The notes: generated by a model not told the origin, from the sequence alone. A stretch of DNA of 47,536 nt from Gilliamella sp. Pra-s52 (GCF_009795805.1 NZ_WTEY01000015.1:1-47536); one strand, 5' to 3'. Positions 23,618 through 36,432 are shown, numbered from the stretch's first letter. Program-made: numbers and translations.

Positions 23618-26392
23618 TTAATGGGCTTCATCCCAATTATTACCCACCCCGACATCCACTTTTAATGGTACAGATAGTTGATAACAATTTTCCATGATTG
23701 ATTTAATTTTAGTGCAATACTGCTCAATAAGTTCTTCTTTCACTTCAAAGACTAGTTCATCGTGAACTTGCATAACCATTCTAATATGACCAACAGGTAA
23801 GCTTTTTATCCATTGGCTTACTTTAATCATCGCTGTTTTAATAATATCAGCGGCCGTACCCTGCATTGGTGCATTAATTGCTGCTCGCTCAGCACCTCGA
23901 CGCTCAAGACCATTGGTTGAGGTGATTTTTGATAAATATAAACGACGCCCAGATAAGGTTTCAACATAACCTTGCTCAGCAGCCAGCTGACGAGTCTCTT
24001 CCATATATTGTTGAACACCGGGATAACGTTCAAAATAACGGTCAATATAAAACTGAGCTTCTTTACGAGATACATTAATTTGTTTAGATAAACCAAAAGC
24101 GCTCATTCCATAAATCAAACCAAAATTGACGGCTTTAGCTCGTCTTCGCTCTTCTGAAGTAACTTCAGATTCAGATTTATCTAAAATTTCGCTAGCGGTT
24201 ACACGGTGAATATCTTTATCGTTAGCAAAAGCGTTAAGCAAACTTTTATCTTGTGATAAATGCGCCATAATACGCAATTCAATTTGTGAATAGTCGGCCG
24301 AAATAATCTTATAGCTTTTTGGCGCAATAAAAGCTTGGCGAATTCGGCGCCCTTCTACGTTACGAACTGGAATATTTTGCAAATTAGGATCATTTGATGA
24401 CAACCGACCAGTTATAGTACCAATCTGGTTATAATTAGTGTGAATTCGCCCATCTTTTGAACTAATCATTAACGGTAATTTATCGGTATAGGTATTTTTA
24501 AGTTTTGCCAATCCACGATGAAACAAAATCATTTTTGGTAATGCATACTCATTAGCCAGCTCGCTTAACACTTCTTCACTCGTTGAAGGATCACCTTTAG
24601 GCGTCTTTTTTAAAACAGGTAATTGATGTTTATCAAATAAAATCGCTTGAATCTGCTTGGGTGATGCAGGATTAAATTTTTCGCCAGCAAATAATTGCAA
24701 TTGTGCTTCAGTTTCTTGTAATTGTTGTCTAATTTCTTGAGAATATTCATTAAGTAATTTAGCATCAACAAGCACGCCTGTCCTTTCCATTTCAGCAAGC
24801 ACAATTGCTAATGGCATTTCTATATCAGAAAATAGTTTGGTTAATTTTTCATTTTTTTCAAGTGTTGACCATAATTTATTATGCAATTGAAAAGTAATAT
24901 CAGCATCTTCAGCTGCATATTGTGTGGTTTTTTCTACCTCAATTTCATCGATAGAAAACTGCTTTTTATCAATTTTAGTCAGCTCATCATAAGTAATCGT
25001 TTTATGATTTAAATAACGTTTAGCCATACTATCCATATCGTGACGTTCTGTGCTATTTAATACATACGATTCTAGCATCGTATCAAACGCAATACCTTGC
25101 ACGGTTATGCCATAATTGGCAAACACACTGTAATCAAATTTGGCGTTTTGGGCTATTTTTTTTATTGCAGGGTCTTCAAGCACAGGTTTTAGTTTTGTTA
25201 AAACCTCATCAATCGATAATTGTTTAGGAACCCCTAAGTAGTGGTGAGAAAGCGGTATATAAGCAGCTTGATGAGGTTTAATACTGAATGAAATCCCCAC
25301 CAATTTGGCATGCACATGATCAACGCTGTTTGTTTCGGTATCAAAAGCAAATTGTTGACTATTTTTTAAATTATCAACCCAATGTTCTAGTTGTTCATGA
25401 GTTAAAATGCATTGATAATCTATTTCTTTATTTTCTAGTAATGTTTTATCATCTTGAGCAATAAAAGACATATCATCTTTAATCTCAACCGGCGATAACT
25501 GTTTTAAAAATTTGCCAGTTACTAGCTCTTTTTGCCAACGATGAAATCCGTAATTATCAAATAATTCAGCAAGTGCATTGAAGTCAATATCACTCACCAT
25601 TAGTTGTTCATTAGTAAAATCTAATTTAACATCGGTTTTAATTGTCGCCAGTAAATAAGAAAGTTCAGCTTCTTTTTGATTATCAATTAATTTTTGTTTT
25701 AATGATTTTGCACCTCGGATTGATAATTTTTCAATATCATCTAAACGATTATAAATATCTTTTATGTTATCAAACTCAGCTAATAAGCTCTGAGCGGTTT
25801 TTTCACCAATACCTGGCACGCCTGGTATGTTATCGGATGAATCGCCTCTTAAAGCTAAATAATCAATAATCTTTTCAGGTGGCACACCAAATTTATTTAT
25901 GACCCCTTGAGGATCAAGTACCGTATTATTCATAGTATTAATTAGTGTAATTTTATCGCTCACCAATTGCGCCATATCTTTATCACCAGTGCTAATTAAT
26001 ACATCAAGGTTTTCCTTTTCTGCTTGTCTAGCTAATGTCCCAATTACATCATCAGCCTCAACGCCTTCAATGCAAAGTAGCGGTAAGCCCATAGCTTTTA
26101 AAATAGCATGAATGGGTTCAATTTGTGGGCGAAGGTTTTCAGGCATTGCCTCTCGCGTTGCTTTGTATTCTGGATAAATCTCGTTACGAAAAGATCCACC
26201 TTTGGCATCAAAAACCACAGCAACATGTGAAGGATTGTATTGATTAATTAAACTGCGAATCATATTAGTCACACCAAAAATAGCCCCTGTTGGTTCACCT
26301 TTGGCATTAGTTAACGGCGGACAAGCAAAAAAAGCACGGTAAAGATAAGATGATCCATCAATTAAGATAATCGGCGTTTTGTTTGACATCAT
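23618..26392 (-). CDS. polA: DNA polymerase I
   Basis: A 924-residue protein of normal length. The 5'-3' exonuclease domain (1-300) has GDKDMAQLV and ALRGDSSDNIPGVPGIGEKTA. The 3'-5' proofreading domain retains its metal-binding acids: FDTETNS (DxE), AKFDYS and YAAEDADI. The polymerase domain has motif A DYSQIELRIMAHLS, the O helix RRRAKAVNFGLIYGMS and motif C QVHDELVFEV. It fills gaps and removes RNA primers. The start has two adjacent ATG codons (26392 and 26389). Divergent from folE. Confidence 0.98.
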   Translation of the reverse strand: MMSNKTPIILIDGSSYLYRAFFACPPLTNAKGEPTGAIFGVTNMIRSLINQYNPSHVAVVFDAKGGSFRNEIYPEYKATREAMPENLRPQIEPIHAILKAMGLPLLCIEGVEADDVIGTLARQAEKENLDVLISTGDKDMAQLVSDKITLINTMNNTVLDPQGVINKFGVPPEKIIDYLALRGDSSDNIPGVPGIGEKTAQSLLAEFDNIKDIYNRLDDIEKLSIRGAKSLKQKLIDNQKEAELSYLLATIKTDVKLDFTNEQLMVSDIDFNALAELFDNYGFHRWQKELVTGKFLKQLSPVEIKDDMSFIAQDDKTLLENKEIDYQCILTHEQLEHWVDNLKNSQQFAFDTETNSVDHVHAKLVGISFSIKPHQAAYIPLSHHYLGVPKQLSIDEVLTKLKPVLEDPAIKKIAQNAKFDYSVFANYGITVQGIAFDTMLESYVLNSTERHDMDSMAKRYLNHKTITYDELTKIDKKQFSIDEIEVEKTTQYAAEDADITFQLHNKLWSTLEKNEKLTKLFSDIEMPLAIVLAEMERTGVLVDAKLLNEYSQEIRQQLQETEAQLQLFAGEKFNPASPKQIQAILFDKHQLPVLKKTPKGDPSTSEEVLSELANEYALPKMILFHRGLAKLKNTYTDKLPLMISSKDGRIHTNYNQIGTITGRLSSNDPNLQNIPVRNVEGRRIRQAFIAPKSYKIISADYSQIELRIMAHLSQDKSLLNAFANDKDIHRVTASEILDKSESEVTSEERRRAKAVNFGLIYGMSAFGLSKQINVSRKEAQFYIDRYFERYPGVQQYMEETRQLAAEQGYVETLSGRRLYLSKITSTNGLERRGAERAAINAPMQGTAADIIKTAMIKVSQWIKSLPVGHIRMVMQVHDELVFEVKEELIEQYCTKIKSIMENCYQLSVPLKVDVGVGNNWDEAH

Positions 26393-26589
26393 AGTTACTC
26401 AATCATTATTCAACACGATGACGTACAGTATAACCTAATTAGCCATAATATTCTTATCATCACTAATAATATAGTGTAAAGAAGTTTCAAGTTACGATAT
26501 GTTTCAATATAAGACGAACAGTAAAAAACTGTATATTGCTTTACAACTGTTATATAATATTTCATCGATTTTCGTCTGAGTATTTAATA

Positions 26590-27249
26590 ATGAGCGAATT
26601 AAGTCTTGCCGCGCAAAAAGTTAAAGAAGCACTCGCTGCTAAAAACCTTGAAACCCCATCCTGTCGTTTAGCAATGGATAATCACGAGCGTAAAAGCAAA
26701 ATTGAAGCTCATTTTCGTGAAATTATGAAGCTCATGGAACTTGATTTGACTGATGACAGCTTGGCTGAGACCCCGCACCGAGTATCAAAAATGTATGTCG
26801 ATGAGATCTTTTCTGGTCTTTATTATGAAAATTTCCCCAAAATCACGTTAATCGAAAACAAAATGCAAGTAGACGAAATGATAACCGTTCGAGACATTAC
26901 TTTAACCAGTGTTTGTGAGCATCATTTTGTCACTATCGATGGCAAAGCAACGGTTTCTTATATTCCGAAAGATAAAGTGATAGGATTATCTAAAATCAAT
27001 CGTATTGTTGAGTTCTTTTCACAACGACCACAAGTACAAGAAAGGTTAACTCAGCAAATTTTAGTTGCCCTACAAACTTTACTCGGAACGGTTAATGTTG
27101 CCGTTTCAATTGACGCAACCCACTATTGCGTAAAAGCAAGAGGTATTAAAGACTCAAGTAGCATGACAACAACAACAGCCTTGGGCGGTGGATTTAAAAC
27201 CAACCCTAGCACAAGACAAGAGTTTTTACGTGCTTTAAACCATTATTAG
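26590..27249 (+). CDS. folE: GTP cyclohydrolase I
   Basis: A 219-residue enzyme begun at ATG 26590 ([11 protein letters not shown]); the frame is open further upstream but E. coli FolE starts the same way. The zinc ligands are Cys109 and His112 in SVCEHHF and Cys180 in [11 protein letters not shown]. The GTP-binding and active-site segment [23 protein letters not shown] is intact. It converts GTP to dihydroneopterin triphosphate, the first step of folate synthesis. A lone gene between polA and ribF. Confidence 0.97.
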   Translation: MSELSLAAQKVKEALAAKNLETPSCRLAMDNHERKSKIEAHFREIMKLMELDLTDDSLAETPHRVSKMYVDEIFSGLYYENFPKITLIENKMQVDEMITVRDITLTSVCEHHFVTIDGKATVSYIPKDKVIGLSKINRIVEFFSQRPQVQERLTQQILVALQTLLGTVNVAVSIDATHYCVKARGIKDSSSMTTTTALGGGFKTNPSTRQEFLRALNHY

Positions 27250-27409
27250 TTATTTGATATTAGCCGCACGGCAAGCACAGTTCTAGCACTTTGTTTTTAG
27301 CTATCACGAAAACAAAATATTTAGCGCAAAAAAGCTATTTTATATTGCGTGCATCTTCAAGAAAGATTGGTATAATTCTTGGCTATTTAGTATAAATAAC
27401 ATTGTTTTC

Positions 27410-28348
27410 ATGAAGATTATCCGCGGTATAGCAAATTTTAAAAATCAGTTTTCTCAATGTGTTTTAACATTGGGGAATTTTGATGGTGTGCATTTAGGGC
27501 ACCAACAACTGATCAACCATCTAATTAAACAAGGTAAAAATCTAAATTTACCAACGGTAGTAATGCTATTTGAACCGCAACCATTAGAGTTTTTTACCCC
27601 TGATAATGCACCATCACGACTAACGTCATTTCAAGAAAAAGTCATTTTTATTGAAAAATTAGGTATCGACTACATTATTGTAATTCCGTTTACCCAAACT
27701 TTTGCCAATATGCCTGCAGACAGTTTTATCCAAGATTGGTTAATTAACAAACTGCAAGCTAAATATATTGTTATTGGCGATGATTTTCGATTTGGATTTA
27801 AACGGCAAGGAGATATTAATCTGCTACAGCGATATGCGCATAATAACGGATTTGCCGTTGAAAGCATGCCGACATTTGTTTGGAATAACTTACGAATTAG
27901 TAGCACAGCCGTACGCCAAGCACTATTAAATAACGACTTTGAATTAGCACATTGTCTTTTAGGACGAAATTATACAATTCAAGGCCGAGTAGTACATGGT
28001 AATGCTTTAGCAAGGCAATTGGGATTTCCAACCGCTAACATCCACTTACATCGCAAAAAACCGGCATTACAAGGTGTCTATTTTGTTAAAGTTAAAAATA
28101 TCTTTAATAATCAACATTATCACGGCATTGCTAACATTGGCATAAGACCAACTATTCATGGAAAAACAGCCATTTTAGAAGTGAATCTATTTGACTTTTC
28201 GGGCGATATTTATGGACAATATTTAGACGTAAAATTCGTGCAAAAATTACGCGACGAAAAAAAATTTAATTCATTAGCCGATTTAAAGCAACAAATTGCA
28301 CGAGATGTTTGCACTGCGAAAAAGATCAGTGCACAATTAACTAATTAA
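27410..28348 (+). CDS. ribF: Bifunctional riboflavin kinase / FAD synthetase
   Basis: A 312-residue enzyme. The N-terminal FMN adenylyltransferase domain has GNFDGVHLGHQQLI and, further on, IGDDFRFGFKRQGD and ISSTAVRQAL. The C-terminal riboflavin kinase domain has GRVVHGNALARQLGFPTANI and a final LRDEKKFNSLADLKQQIARD. It turns riboflavin into FMN and FAD in the cytoplasm. It is the first gene of ribF-ileS-lspA-ispH, with ileS 37 bases on. Confidence 0.96.
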   Translation: MKIIRGIANFKNQFSQCVLTLGNFDGVHLGHQQLINHLIKQGKNLNLPTVVMLFEPQPLEFFTPDNAPSRLTSFQEKVIFIEKLGIDYIIVIPFTQTFANMPADSFIQDWLINKLQAKYIVIGDDFRFGFKRQGDINLLQRYAHNNGFAVESMPTFVWNNLRISSTAVRQALLNNDFELAHCLLGRNYTIQGRVVHGNALARQLGFPTANIHLHRKKPALQGVYFVKVKNIFNNQHYHGIANIGIRPTIHGKTAILEVNLFDFSGDIYGQYLDVKFVQKLRDEKKFNSLADLKQQIARDVCTAKKISAQLTN

Positions 28349-28385
28349 AAAGTAGTATCAACAAAATTAACTGGAATAAATCAGC

Positions 28386-31193
28386 ATGACAGACTATAAA
28401 AACACATTGAATTTACCGGAAACTGGATTCCCGATGCGAGGTGACCTTGCTAAACGTGAACCGGCTATGTTGCAACACTGGTACGATAAAGCGCTTTATC
28501 AAAAGATCCGACAAGTGAAAAAAGGCAAAAAAGCCTTTATTTTGCATGATGGTCCTCCTTATGCAAACGGCAAACTTCATATAGGTCATGCAGTTAATAA
28601 AATAATCAAAGATATTATTATCAAATCAAAAAGCTTAAGTGGTTATGATTCCCCGTATATTCCAGGATGGGATTGTCATGGTTTACCTATTGAGCAAAAA
28701 GTAGAAGAGCAAGTTGGTAAACCAGGCGTAAAAGTAACACCTGCTGAGTTTCGTCAAATCTGCCGCGATTATGCAGCTTCACAAGTTGAACTACAAAAAG
28801 CTGATTTTATTCGCATGGGTGTGCTTGGTGATTGGCAAAACCCTTACCTTACAATGAATTATGATACCGAAGCCAATATTATTCGCGCTTTAGGTAAAGT
28901 GATTAAAAATGGCCACTTAGTGAAAGGTGCTAAACCTGTCTATTGGTGTACCGATTGTATGTCATCATTGGCCGAAGCCGAAGTGGAATATTATGACAAA
29001 TCATCGCCAGCCATTGATGTGAAATTTAAAGCGGTTGACAATCAAGCCGTAGCTAGCAAATTTGGTATCACAACAAACTTAACTATTTATGCCGTTATTT
29101 GGACAACAACCCCTTGGACATTACCTGCTAGCCGAGGGATTGCTTTAAATGCTGATTTTGAATATCAATTAGTTCAAATCAATGATAAAGAGTGCTTAAT
29201 TTTAGCTGCTGATTTAGTTGAAGCAGTAATGAAACGTGCAAATATCAGTGATTGGAAAATCTTAGGCAGTTGCCAAGGTGATGCGCTTGAATTATTACGC
29301 TTCAAACACCCATTCCTTGATTTTGATGAACCTATTGTACTTGGCGATCACGTCACAATTGATGCGGGTACTGGTGCAGTGCACACCGCACCGGGTCATG
29401 GTACGGAAGACTTTATGGTAGGTCAAAAATATGGGTTAGAAGTCGCAAATCCAGTTGGTGGTAATGGTTGCTACTTGCCGGGAACTGGCGCAGGGTTAGA
29501 TGGTCTATTTGTATTCAAAGCCAATAAAGTGGTAGTTGAAATACTAAAAGAACATAACGCATTACTACACTTTGAAAATATCGAACACAGTTATCCATGT
29601 TGTTGGCGACATAAAACACCCGTGATTTATCGTGCAACACCACAATGGTTTATCAGCATGGATAAACAAGGTTTAAGGACGCAATCATTAAAAGAGATTA
29701 AACAAGTTCGATGGATCCCTGATTGGGGACAAGCTCGAATTGAAACCATGGTAGCAAATCGCCCTGATTGGTGTATTTCTCGACAACGCACATGGGGCGT
29801 TCCGATGACGCTATTTGTCCATAAAGAGACCGAAGAACTACACCCAAATACGCTAGAACTAGTTGAAAAAGTTGCTAAATTAGTGGAGAAAAAAGGTATT
29901 CAAGCGTGGTGGGATGCCGATATAAAAGATCTGCTTGGTTCTGATGCTGAAAATTATCGCAAAGTACCTGACACGCTAGATGTTTGGTTTGATTCGGGAT
30001 CGACATTTTCATCAGTGGTTCGTGTTCGACCTGAATTTGAAGGACACGAAGCTGACATGTACTTAGAAGGATCAGATCAACACCGCGGTTGGTTTATGTC
30101 TTCATTAATGTTATCAACAGCAATTGATAACAAAGCACCTTACAAACAAGTGTTAACTCACGGTTTTGTTGTCGATGGGCAAGGGCGTAAGATGTCAAAA
30201 TCGCTGGGAAATATCGTTACTCCACAGGATGTAATGAATAAACTTGGTGCTGATATTTTACGTTTATGGATTGCCTCAACAGACTATTCTGGCGAAATGA
30301 ACTATTCTGATGAAATCATCAAACGTTCAGCCGATAGTTATCGTCGTATTCGTAATACTGCACGCTTTTTGCTAGCAAATTTAAATGGCTTTGATCCTGT
30401 TAAAGATATGGTAAAACCAGAAGATATGGTTGTCCTTGATCGCTGGGCGGTTAGTATGGCAAAAGAAGCACAAGAGCAAATCGTTCAAGCTTATGAAAAT
30501 TATGATTTCCATAAAGTCGTACAACGTATTATGCAATTTTGCTCAATCGAAATGGGATCGTTCTATTTAGATATCATTAAAGATCGCCAATACACAGCAA
30601 AAAGCGATAGTATCGCACGTCACAGTTGTCAAACAGCGTTATACCATATTGCACAGGCATTAGTTCGTTGGATTGCACCTATTTTATCATTTACTGCCGA
30701 TGAAATTTGGCAATATCTACCTAATTCACAAAAATCAGAATTTGTGTTTGAAGACGAATGGTATGGCTCACTATTTACATTGTCAGATAGCGAAGCATTA
30801 AATAGCGAATATTGGTCACAAATTTTGGCGATTCGAAGTGAAATAAATAAAGTCCTAGAACAAGGGCGTAATGATAAAGTGATCGGTGGTGCGCTTGAAG
30901 CAGCTGTTACGCTTTATGCTGATGAAGCGATTACTACCGCATTAACTAAATTAGAAAACGAATTACGTTTTGTTTTACTCACCTCACAAGCGAATGTAAA
31001 ACCGTTACAAACCGCGCCAGAAAATGCCGTACAAAGTGATATTCAAGGTCTTAAAATTGAGCTAGCAAAAGCGCAAGGCGATAAATGTCCTCGTTGCTGG
31101 CACTATACAACAGACAATGAACCGACAACGCATTTATGTAAACGTTGTGAACAAAACATTCACGGCAATGGCGAAGTTAGACATTTTGCATAA
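28386..31193 (+). CDS. ileS: Isoleucine-tRNA ligase
   Basis: A 935-residue class I synthetase. The HIGH motif is [16 protein letters not shown] (about residues 57-72), the KMSKS motif is [12 protein letters not shown] (about 599-610), and an editing (CP1) domain lies between with [17 protein letters not shown]-terminal zinc finger reads CPRCWHY..CKRCEQN. It charges tRNA-Ile and removes misactivated valine. The second gene in the ribF-ileS-lspA-ispH set. Confidence 0.98.
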   Translation: MTDYKNTLNLPETGFPMRGDLAKREPAMLQHWYDKALYQKIRQVKKGKKAFILHDGPPYANGKLHIGHAVNKIIKDIIIKSKSLSGYDSPYIPGWDCHGLPIEQKVEEQVGKPGVKVTPAEFRQICRDYAASQVELQKADFIRMGVLGDWQNPYLTMNYDTEANIIRALGKVIKNGHLVKGAKPVYWCTDCMSSLAEAEVEYYDKSSPAIDVKFKAVDNQAVASKFGITTNLTIYAVIWTTTPWTLPASRGIALNADFEYQLVQINDKECLILAADLVEAVMKRANISDWKILGSCQGDALELLRFKHPFLDFDEPIVLGDHVTIDAGTGAVHTAPGHGTEDFMVGQKYGLEVANPVGGNGCYLPGTGAGLDGLFVFKANKVVVEILKEHNALLHFENIEHSYPCCWRHKTPVIYRATPQWFISMDKQGLRTQSLKEIKQVRWIPDWGQARIETMVANRPDWCISRQRTWGVPMTLFVHKETEELHPNTLELVEKVAKLVEKKGIQAWWDADIKDLLGSDAENYRKVPDTLDVWFDSGSTFSSVVRVRPEFEGHEADMYLEGSDQHRGWFMSSLMLSTAIDNKAPYKQVLTHGFVVDGQGRKMSKSLGNIVTPQDVMNKLGADILRLWIASTDYSGEMNYSDEIIKRSADSYRRIRNTARFLLANLNGFDPVKDMVKPEDMVVLDRWAVSMAKEAQEQIVQAYENYDFHKVVQRIMQFCSIEMGSFYLDIIKDRQYTAKSDSIARHSCQTALYHIAQALVRWIAPILSFTADEIWQYLPNSQKSEFVFEDEWYGSLFTLSDSEALNSEYWSQILAIRSEINKVLEQGRNDKVIGGALEAAVTLYADEAITTALTKLENELRFVLLTSQANVKPLQTAPENAVQSDIQGLKIELAKAQGDKCPRCWHYTTDNEPTTHLCKRCEQNIHGNGEVRHFA

Positions 31194-31211
31194 TAAAAAT
31201 CAAACAGATAA

Positions 31212-31275
31212 TAGCGCTAAAATTTAGCGCTATAAAAAATATTCCCACTTTCCGCCGGCAATTTGTCGGCGGAAA
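31212..31275 (+). terminator. Two consecutive hairpins between ileS and lspA
   Basis: Hairpin one: TAGCGCTAAA with TTTAGCGCTA (31212-31232), followed by A-rich DNA. Hairpin two: TTTCCGCCGGC with GTCGGCGGAAA (31249-31275), GC-rich in an AT-rich genome. Neither is followed by a T run, so they may partly reduce read-through into lspA or protect the ileS message. Confidence 0.5.
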
Positions 31276-31298
31276 TATAATAATGAGCACAAACTTAT

Positions 31299-31772
31299 AT
31301 GAAAAAAGATCATGGACTTTATTGGTTATCATTAGCAATGGTTGTTTTTGTTATAGATATTGCAAGTAAATTTTGGATCATAAATAACTTCTTTCTATTT
31401 GAATCAGTAAACCTTTTACCTTTCTTCTCAATTACTTATGTGCGTAATATTGGCGCAGCTTTTAGCATCTTTGAAGGGCAACGTACAATGCTTGCCATTC
31501 TTGCCTTGATTATCAGCGCAGTAATTTTGCATATGTTATACCGAAATACTCGCCAACAAAAATTAGAGAATTTTTCTTTATCACTCATTCTAGGTGGCGC
31601 ATTGGGTAATTTATTTGACCGCCTTTACCATGGATTTGTTATTGACTTCCTTGATGTTAATTTTGGTGATTGGCACTATCCAACCTTTAATATCGCTGAC
31701 TGTGCTATTTGTGTAGGTATTGGATTATTTATTCTCTGTAGCTATAAAAAATCCAAAAAGGCGGCGGCATAG
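31299..31772 (+). CDS. lspA: Lipoprotein signal peptidase (signal peptidase II)
   Basis: A 157-residue inner-membrane aspartic protease with four membrane helices. The catalytic Asp pair is Asp116 (FVIDFLD) and Asp134 (FNIADCAI), 18 apart as in E. coli; the motif [11 protein letters not shown] and [10 protein letters not shown] are also present. It cuts the signal peptide from prolipoproteins (for example the YnbE protein here). The stop codon lies one base before the ispH start, so the two are translated together. Confidence 0.97.
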   Translation: MKKDHGLYWLSLAMVVFVIDIASKFWIINNFFLFESVNLLPFFSITYVRNIGAAFSIFEGQRTMLAILALIISAVILHMLYRNTRQQKLENFSLSLILGGALGNLFDRLYHGFVIDFLDVNFGDWHYPTFNIADCAICVGIGLFILCSYKKSKKAAA

Positions 31773-31773
31773 C

Positions 31774-32721
31774 ATGCAAATTATTTTGGCCAATCCGCGT
31801 GGTTTTTGCGCAGGTGTTGATCGTGCTATTACCATTGTTGAACGTGCACTAGAACTTTTTGGTGCACCCGTTTATGTACGCCATGAAGTTGTTCATAATC
31901 GCTACGTCGTCAATCGATTAAAACAACTTGGGGCCATTTTTATTGAAGATATAAAAGAAGTCCCAGACAATACTATTTTAATCTTTTCCGCCCACGGAGT
32001 ATCAAAAGCAGTTCGAGAAGAAGCAAAACAACGCCAACTGCGTGTGTTTGATGCCACTTGTCCATTAGTTACTAAGGTCCATATGGAAGTTGCTCGTTCA
32101 AGTTATCGTGGTGAAGAAGTCATCTTAATTGGTCATGCAGGCCATATCGAAGTCGATGGCACGATGGGGCAATATAACAACCCTGAAGGTGGTATCTATT
32201 TAATTGAATCTATTGACGATGTAAAAAAACTACAAATAAAAAACGAAAATCACCTCTGTTTTACCACTCAAACCACGTTATCAGTTGATGATACGGCCGA
32301 AATTATTGCTGCTTTAAAAGAACGCTTTCCCAATATACGTAGCCCTCGTAAAAACGATATCTGCTATGCAACAACGAATCGTCAACAAGCGGTAAAACAA
32401 TTATCAGCGCAAGCCGATGTTGTATTAGTGGTAGGATCTAAAAACTCATCAAATTCAAATCGATTAGCTGAACTCGCAAGACGCAACAGCAAACAGGCTT
32501 ACTTGATTGATTTTGCTTCAGATATTGATCATAATTGGTTAACTAACGCTAGAACAATAGGCGTCACAGCAGGGGCTTCTGCTCCGGATATCTTAGTGCA
32601 AGACGTGATCGAAAACTTAAAAAATTTGGGTTGCACCTCGTTAATCGAAACGGATGGGATTTTAGAAAACATTACCTTTGAAATTCCAAAAGAATTACGT
32701 ATTGACGTTAAATCAAACTAA
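31774..32721 (+). CDS. ispH: 4-hydroxy-3-methylbut-2-enyl diphosphate reductase
   Basis: A 315-residue enzyme begun at ATG 31774 ([14 protein letters not shown]); the longer frame from 31720 overlaps lspA and is not used. Three Cys residues at 12, 96 and 197 (GFCAG, DATCPL, NDICYAT) hold the iron-sulphur cluster exactly as in E. coli. It makes the last step of the MEP isoprenoid pathway, giving IPP and DMAPP. The usual fkpB between lspA and ispH is absent here. Confidence 0.97.
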   Translation: MQIILANPRGFCAGVDRAITIVERALELFGAPVYVRHEVVHNRYVVNRLKQLGAIFIEDIKEVPDNTILIFSAHGVSKAVREEAKQRQLRVFDATCPLVTKVHMEVARSSYRGEEVILIGHAGHIEVDGTMGQYNNPEGGIYLIESIDDVKKLQIKNENHLCFTTQTTLSVDDTAEIIAALKERFPNIRSPRKNDICYATTNRQQAVKQLSAQADVVLVVGSKNSSNSNRLAELARRNSKQAYLIDFASDIDHNWLTNARTIGVTAGASAPDILVQDVIENLKNLGCTSLIETDGILENITFEIPKELRIDVKSN

Positions 32722-32722
32722 G

Positions 32723-33016
<294 letters not shown>

Positions 33017-33237
33017 TTATAGCGCAATCAACAATAAATCCGAATAAGGATCCGCGTATTGCTTGTTGAGCAACACAATTATTTGTAAAAAGTTTTTGGC
33101 AACCTTTTTTTTTAGCATAAAAGTGATAACGTATGTGAGTTAAATTTTCATAATCATTACATTTTATTAAGAATAATTATCAATAACATTTAGTTTGTTA
33201 CGATAGAATGTTAAAATAACAATAAGAACATAAAAGG

Positions 33238-34440
33238 ATGAAAACATTGTTAAAATTGATAAAAATAAAATATCTATTTATAGTCACCATCATTTTTGCA
33301 ATTATTTATATTGCATACTTAATCACATCTAATTCAACCCCCACAATAAATTATATTACAGCGCCTGTAACGAAAAGTAATGTTGAAAAAACTGTTCTTG
33401 CTGATGGCACAATTAGTGCCTTTAAACAAGTTAGTGTTGGTGCACAGGTTTCTGGTCAGATTAAAAAACTGTATGTTGAATTGGGTGACGAAGTAAAACA
33501 AGGTGATATGATTGCCGAGATTGATGATCTAAAACAAAGCAATGATTTAAAACAATCAGAAGCTTCACTCAATAGTTTAGAAGCACAACGTGAGGCCAAA
33601 AAGGCAAGATTGGTTAACTACCAACTAACTTATGAACGTCAACGAAAACTCGTCAATAAAGGGGTTGGTGCTCAATCCGACTTAGATGCAGCAAAAGCAG
33701 AATTTGATGCAATTAAAGCCGATATAGCCGCAATTGATGCCGATATTGTAAAAGCACAAGTTGCTGTAGATACGGCAAAAGTTAACTTAGGGTATACCAA
33801 AATTCGTTCACCGATTGATGGCGTCATTGTTGCTATCCCAGTAAATCAAGGACAAACGGTAAACTCTGTTCAAAGCGCACCAACGATTGTCAAAGTCGCC
33901 CAGCTCGACAAAATGACCATTGAAGCACAAATTTCGGAAGCCGATGTTGTTGACGTTAAAAAAGGCATGCCCGTTTATTTTACTATTTTAGGCCAGCCTA
34001 ATAGGCGTTTTGATGGGTTAACGCTACGAGCAATAGAACCCGCACCCGAATCAATTAACACAGAAACAAACGCAATATCAAGTTCATCATCAACAACCAA
34101 AAGTGCAATTTATTACAATGGATTATTTGATGTAGACAATCCTGATCATGTGTTAAGAATTTCAATGACGGCACAAGTTTATATCGTTTTATCTGAAGCA
34201 AAAGATGTACTAACCATTCCTTCTCAAGCTATTCAAAAAAAATTAGGCAATAATAAAGCTATTGTTTATCTATTAAATCAATCTAAAGAAATTGAAGAGC
34301 GCGAAGTTACTCTAGGCATCGATAATAATGTCAATGTTGAAGTAAAATCAGGAGTTAAAGAAGGTGATACGATTGTAGTTAGCAGCGCTAATGGTGCTTT
34401 AGTCGGTAATAACGCAAGAGCACCAAGGGTTCGATTCTAA
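33238..34440 (+). CDS. macA: Macrolide/peptide efflux periplasmic adaptor MacA
   Basis: A 400-residue membrane fusion protein with one N-terminal helix (residues about 11-29), a lipoyl-like domain [32 protein letters not shown], a long coiled-coil (about 100-185) and the second lipoyl half [25 protein letters not shown]. It links MacB to an outer-membrane TolC channel in the periplasm. The macB start follows one base after its stop. The ribosome binding site AAGGATG overlaps the start ATG closely. Confidence 0.9.
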   Translation: MKTLLKLIKIKYLFIVTIIFAIIYIAYLITSNSTPTINYITAPVTKSNVEKTVLADGTISAFKQVSVGAQVSGQIKKLYVELGDEVKQGDMIAEIDDLKQSNDLKQSEASLNSLEAQREAKKARLVNYQLTYERQRKLVNKGVGAQSDLDAAKAEFDAIKADIAAIDADIVKAQVAVDTAKVNLGYTKIRSPIDGVIVAIPVNQGQTVNSVQSAPTIVKVAQLDKMTIEAQISEADVVDVKKGMPVYFTILGQPNRRFDGLTLRAIEPAPESINTETNAISSSSSTTKSAIYYNGLFDVDNPDHVLRISMTAQVYIVLSEAKDVLTIPSQAIQKKLGNNKAIVYLLNQSKEIEEREVTLGIDNNVNVEVKSGVKEGDTIVVSSANGALVGNNARAPRVRF

Positions 34441-34441
34441 T

Positions 34442-36409
34442 ATGACAAATAATATCCCCCTTATCAAACTTGATAACATTGTTCGTGAGTTCCCAGCAGG
34501 AGACTCAACCATACAAGTTCTTAAAAACATCAACCTGACAATTAATGCAGGCGAAATGGTCGCGATTATTGGGACATCGGGATCAGGGAAATCCACTTTG
34601 ATGAACATCTTAGGTTGCTTAGATAAACCAACCTCAGGAACTTACGCAATTAACGGACGCACAACCAGCGAATTGTCACCCGATGATCAAGCCGAATTAC
34701 GACGTGAACATTTTGGCTTCATTTTTCAACGTTATCATCTATTAAACGCACTAACAGCACAAGGAAATGTCGAAATTCCTGCTATTTATGCTGGTGTTAC
34801 AAGTGAACAACGGCAAAAAAAAGCAAGCGAAATACTAACGCGTTTAGGGCTTGCCGATAAAATTCATAATAAACCTAACCAGTTATCAGGAGGACAACAA
34901 CAACGTGTCAGTATTGGCCGAGCTTTAATTAATGGCGGGCAAATCATCTTAGCTGATGAACCCACTGGCGCACTTGACCACAAAAGTGGTTTAGAAGTAA
35001 TGGCAATATTGCGAGAATTACATCAGCAAGGCCACACAATTATTATCGTCACTCACGATTCAAATATTGCCAAAAGTGCTGAGCGAATTGTTGAAATTAG
35101 TGATGGAAAAATCATCTCTGATTCAATTAATCCTAATTACCCATCTGAGCAAGATGCTAATCGCCAAGTAAAACAAATCAAAACAACAAAAACTCAAGAT
35201 AACTTCTTAGCAAAATACTACCGTTTTCGTGATGCGTTTAAAATGGCAATGTTATCAATGCTTTCACAACGATTACGAACCATCTTAACAATGTTAGGAA
35301 TTATTATTGGTATTGCATCGGTCGTGTCAGTTGTTGCATTAGGGCAAGGCACCAAGCAAAAAATTCTATCTAACATCAACTCATTAGGAACCAGCACACT
35401 AGAAATCTATGCAGGTTCAGGCTTTGGCGACCGCAACGCAGACAAAATCACAACACTACGCTCATCAGATGCCGACTTTCTTGCTCAACAAAGTTTTGTA
35501 CACAGTACAACACCGAATCTTGCCACTAGTGTTTATTTTCGCATTGGCAACCTAGCGGTAACGGGCACAGTCAATGGGGTTGGGGAACAGTTTTTTGCTG
35601 TTCGGGGTTACAACATTTCGCAAGGCAAATCGTTTGACGAAACAAGTGTTATCACCTCAGCTCAAGATGCTGTTATCGACGAAAACACAGTGAAACGACT
35701 ATTTGCAAATCAAAACCCTATTGGAAAAATTTTAATGGTTGGACAACTGCCAGTAAGGATTATTGGTGTTGCAACAAAACAACAACAGGGATTTGGCAGT
35801 AATGAAAGCCTAAATATTTGGCTACCTTATACCACCGTGACTAACCGCATGGTTGGGCAGACTTCATTAAAAAGCATCACAGTACGAGTAAAAGATAATG
35901 TTGATTTAACCATTGCCGAGCAAGCGATTAATCAAATTATGCTTAAACGTCATGGTACAAAAGACTTCTTCATCTTTAACTCAGACAACATACGAGAAAC
36001 AATCAACTCATCAGCTTGGGTCATGACACTATTGGTTTCAGCTATTGCGCTAATTTCGCTTATTGTTGGAGGGATTGGTGTAATGAACATTATGCTAGTA
36101 TCAGTCACCGAAAGAACGCGCGAAATTGGTGTACGCATGGCTGTTGGCGCACGTTCAAGTGACATATTACAACAATTTTTGATTGAAGCCATATTAGTGT
36201 GTTTAATCGGTGGCACAATAGGCATTCTACTTTCATTTGCCATCGGATTTATTTTTAATACCGTTGTCACATCATTTGCAATGAGTTTTTCAGCAATATC
36301 AATTATTGCGGCATTTAGCTTCTCAAGCATAATTGGTATTATTTTTGGCTATTTCCCTGCTAGACGAGCAGCCAAACTCGACCCAATTTATGCATTAGAA
36401 CGAGAATAA
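34442..36409 (+). CDS. macB: MacB-type efflux ABC ATPase/permease
   Basis: A 655-residue protein. The N-terminal ATPase has Walker [10 protein letters not shown] at 44-52, the signature [15 protein letters not shown], Walker [13 protein letters not shown] and ITVTHDSN-type switch (IIVTHDSN). Four membrane helices follow, one after the ATPase (about 275-300) and three at the C-terminus with [26 protein letters not shown], the FtsX-like permease signature. MacAB-TolC pumps macrolides, toxins and some peptides by moving substrate from the periplasm outward. It fits defence or self-protection. Confidence 0.93.
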   Translation: MTNNIPLIKLDNIVREFPAGDSTIQVLKNINLTINAGEMVAIIGTSGSGKSTLMNILGCLDKPTSGTYAINGRTTSELSPDDQAELRREHFGFIFQRYHLLNALTAQGNVEIPAIYAGVTSEQRQKKASEILTRLGLADKIHNKPNQLSGGQQQRVSIGRALINGGQIILADEPTGALDHKSGLEVMAILRELHQQGHTIIIVTHDSNIAKSAERIVEISDGKIISDSINPNYPSEQDANRQVKQIKTTKTQDNFLAKYYRFRDAFKMAMLSMLSQRLRTILTMLGIIIGIASVVSVVALGQGTKQKILSNINSLGTSTLEIYAGSGFGDRNADKITTLRSSDADFLAQQSFVHSTTPNLATSVYFRIGNLAVTGTVNGVGEQFFAVRGYNISQGKSFDETSVITSAQDAVIDENTVKRLFANQNPIGKILMVGQLPVRIIGVATKQQQGFGSNESLNIWLPYTTVTNRMVGQTSLKSITVRVKDNVDLTIAEQAINQIMLKRHGTKDFFIFNSDNIRETINSSAWVMTLLVSAIALISLIVGGIGVMNIMLVSVTERTREIGVRMAVGARSSDILQQFLIEAILVCLIGGTIGILLSFAIGFIFNTVVTSFAMSFSAISIIAAFSFSSIIGIIFGYFPARRAAKLDPIYALERE

Positions 36410-36432
36410 CCACCAAAATCATAAACATAAAA

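Noticed and set aside
33168-33182. Fur-box-like bases upstream of macA
   Set aside because: The match (TGATAATTATTCTTA on the minus strand) is of similar quality to chance matches in AT-rich gaps, and macAB is not normally iron-controlled.
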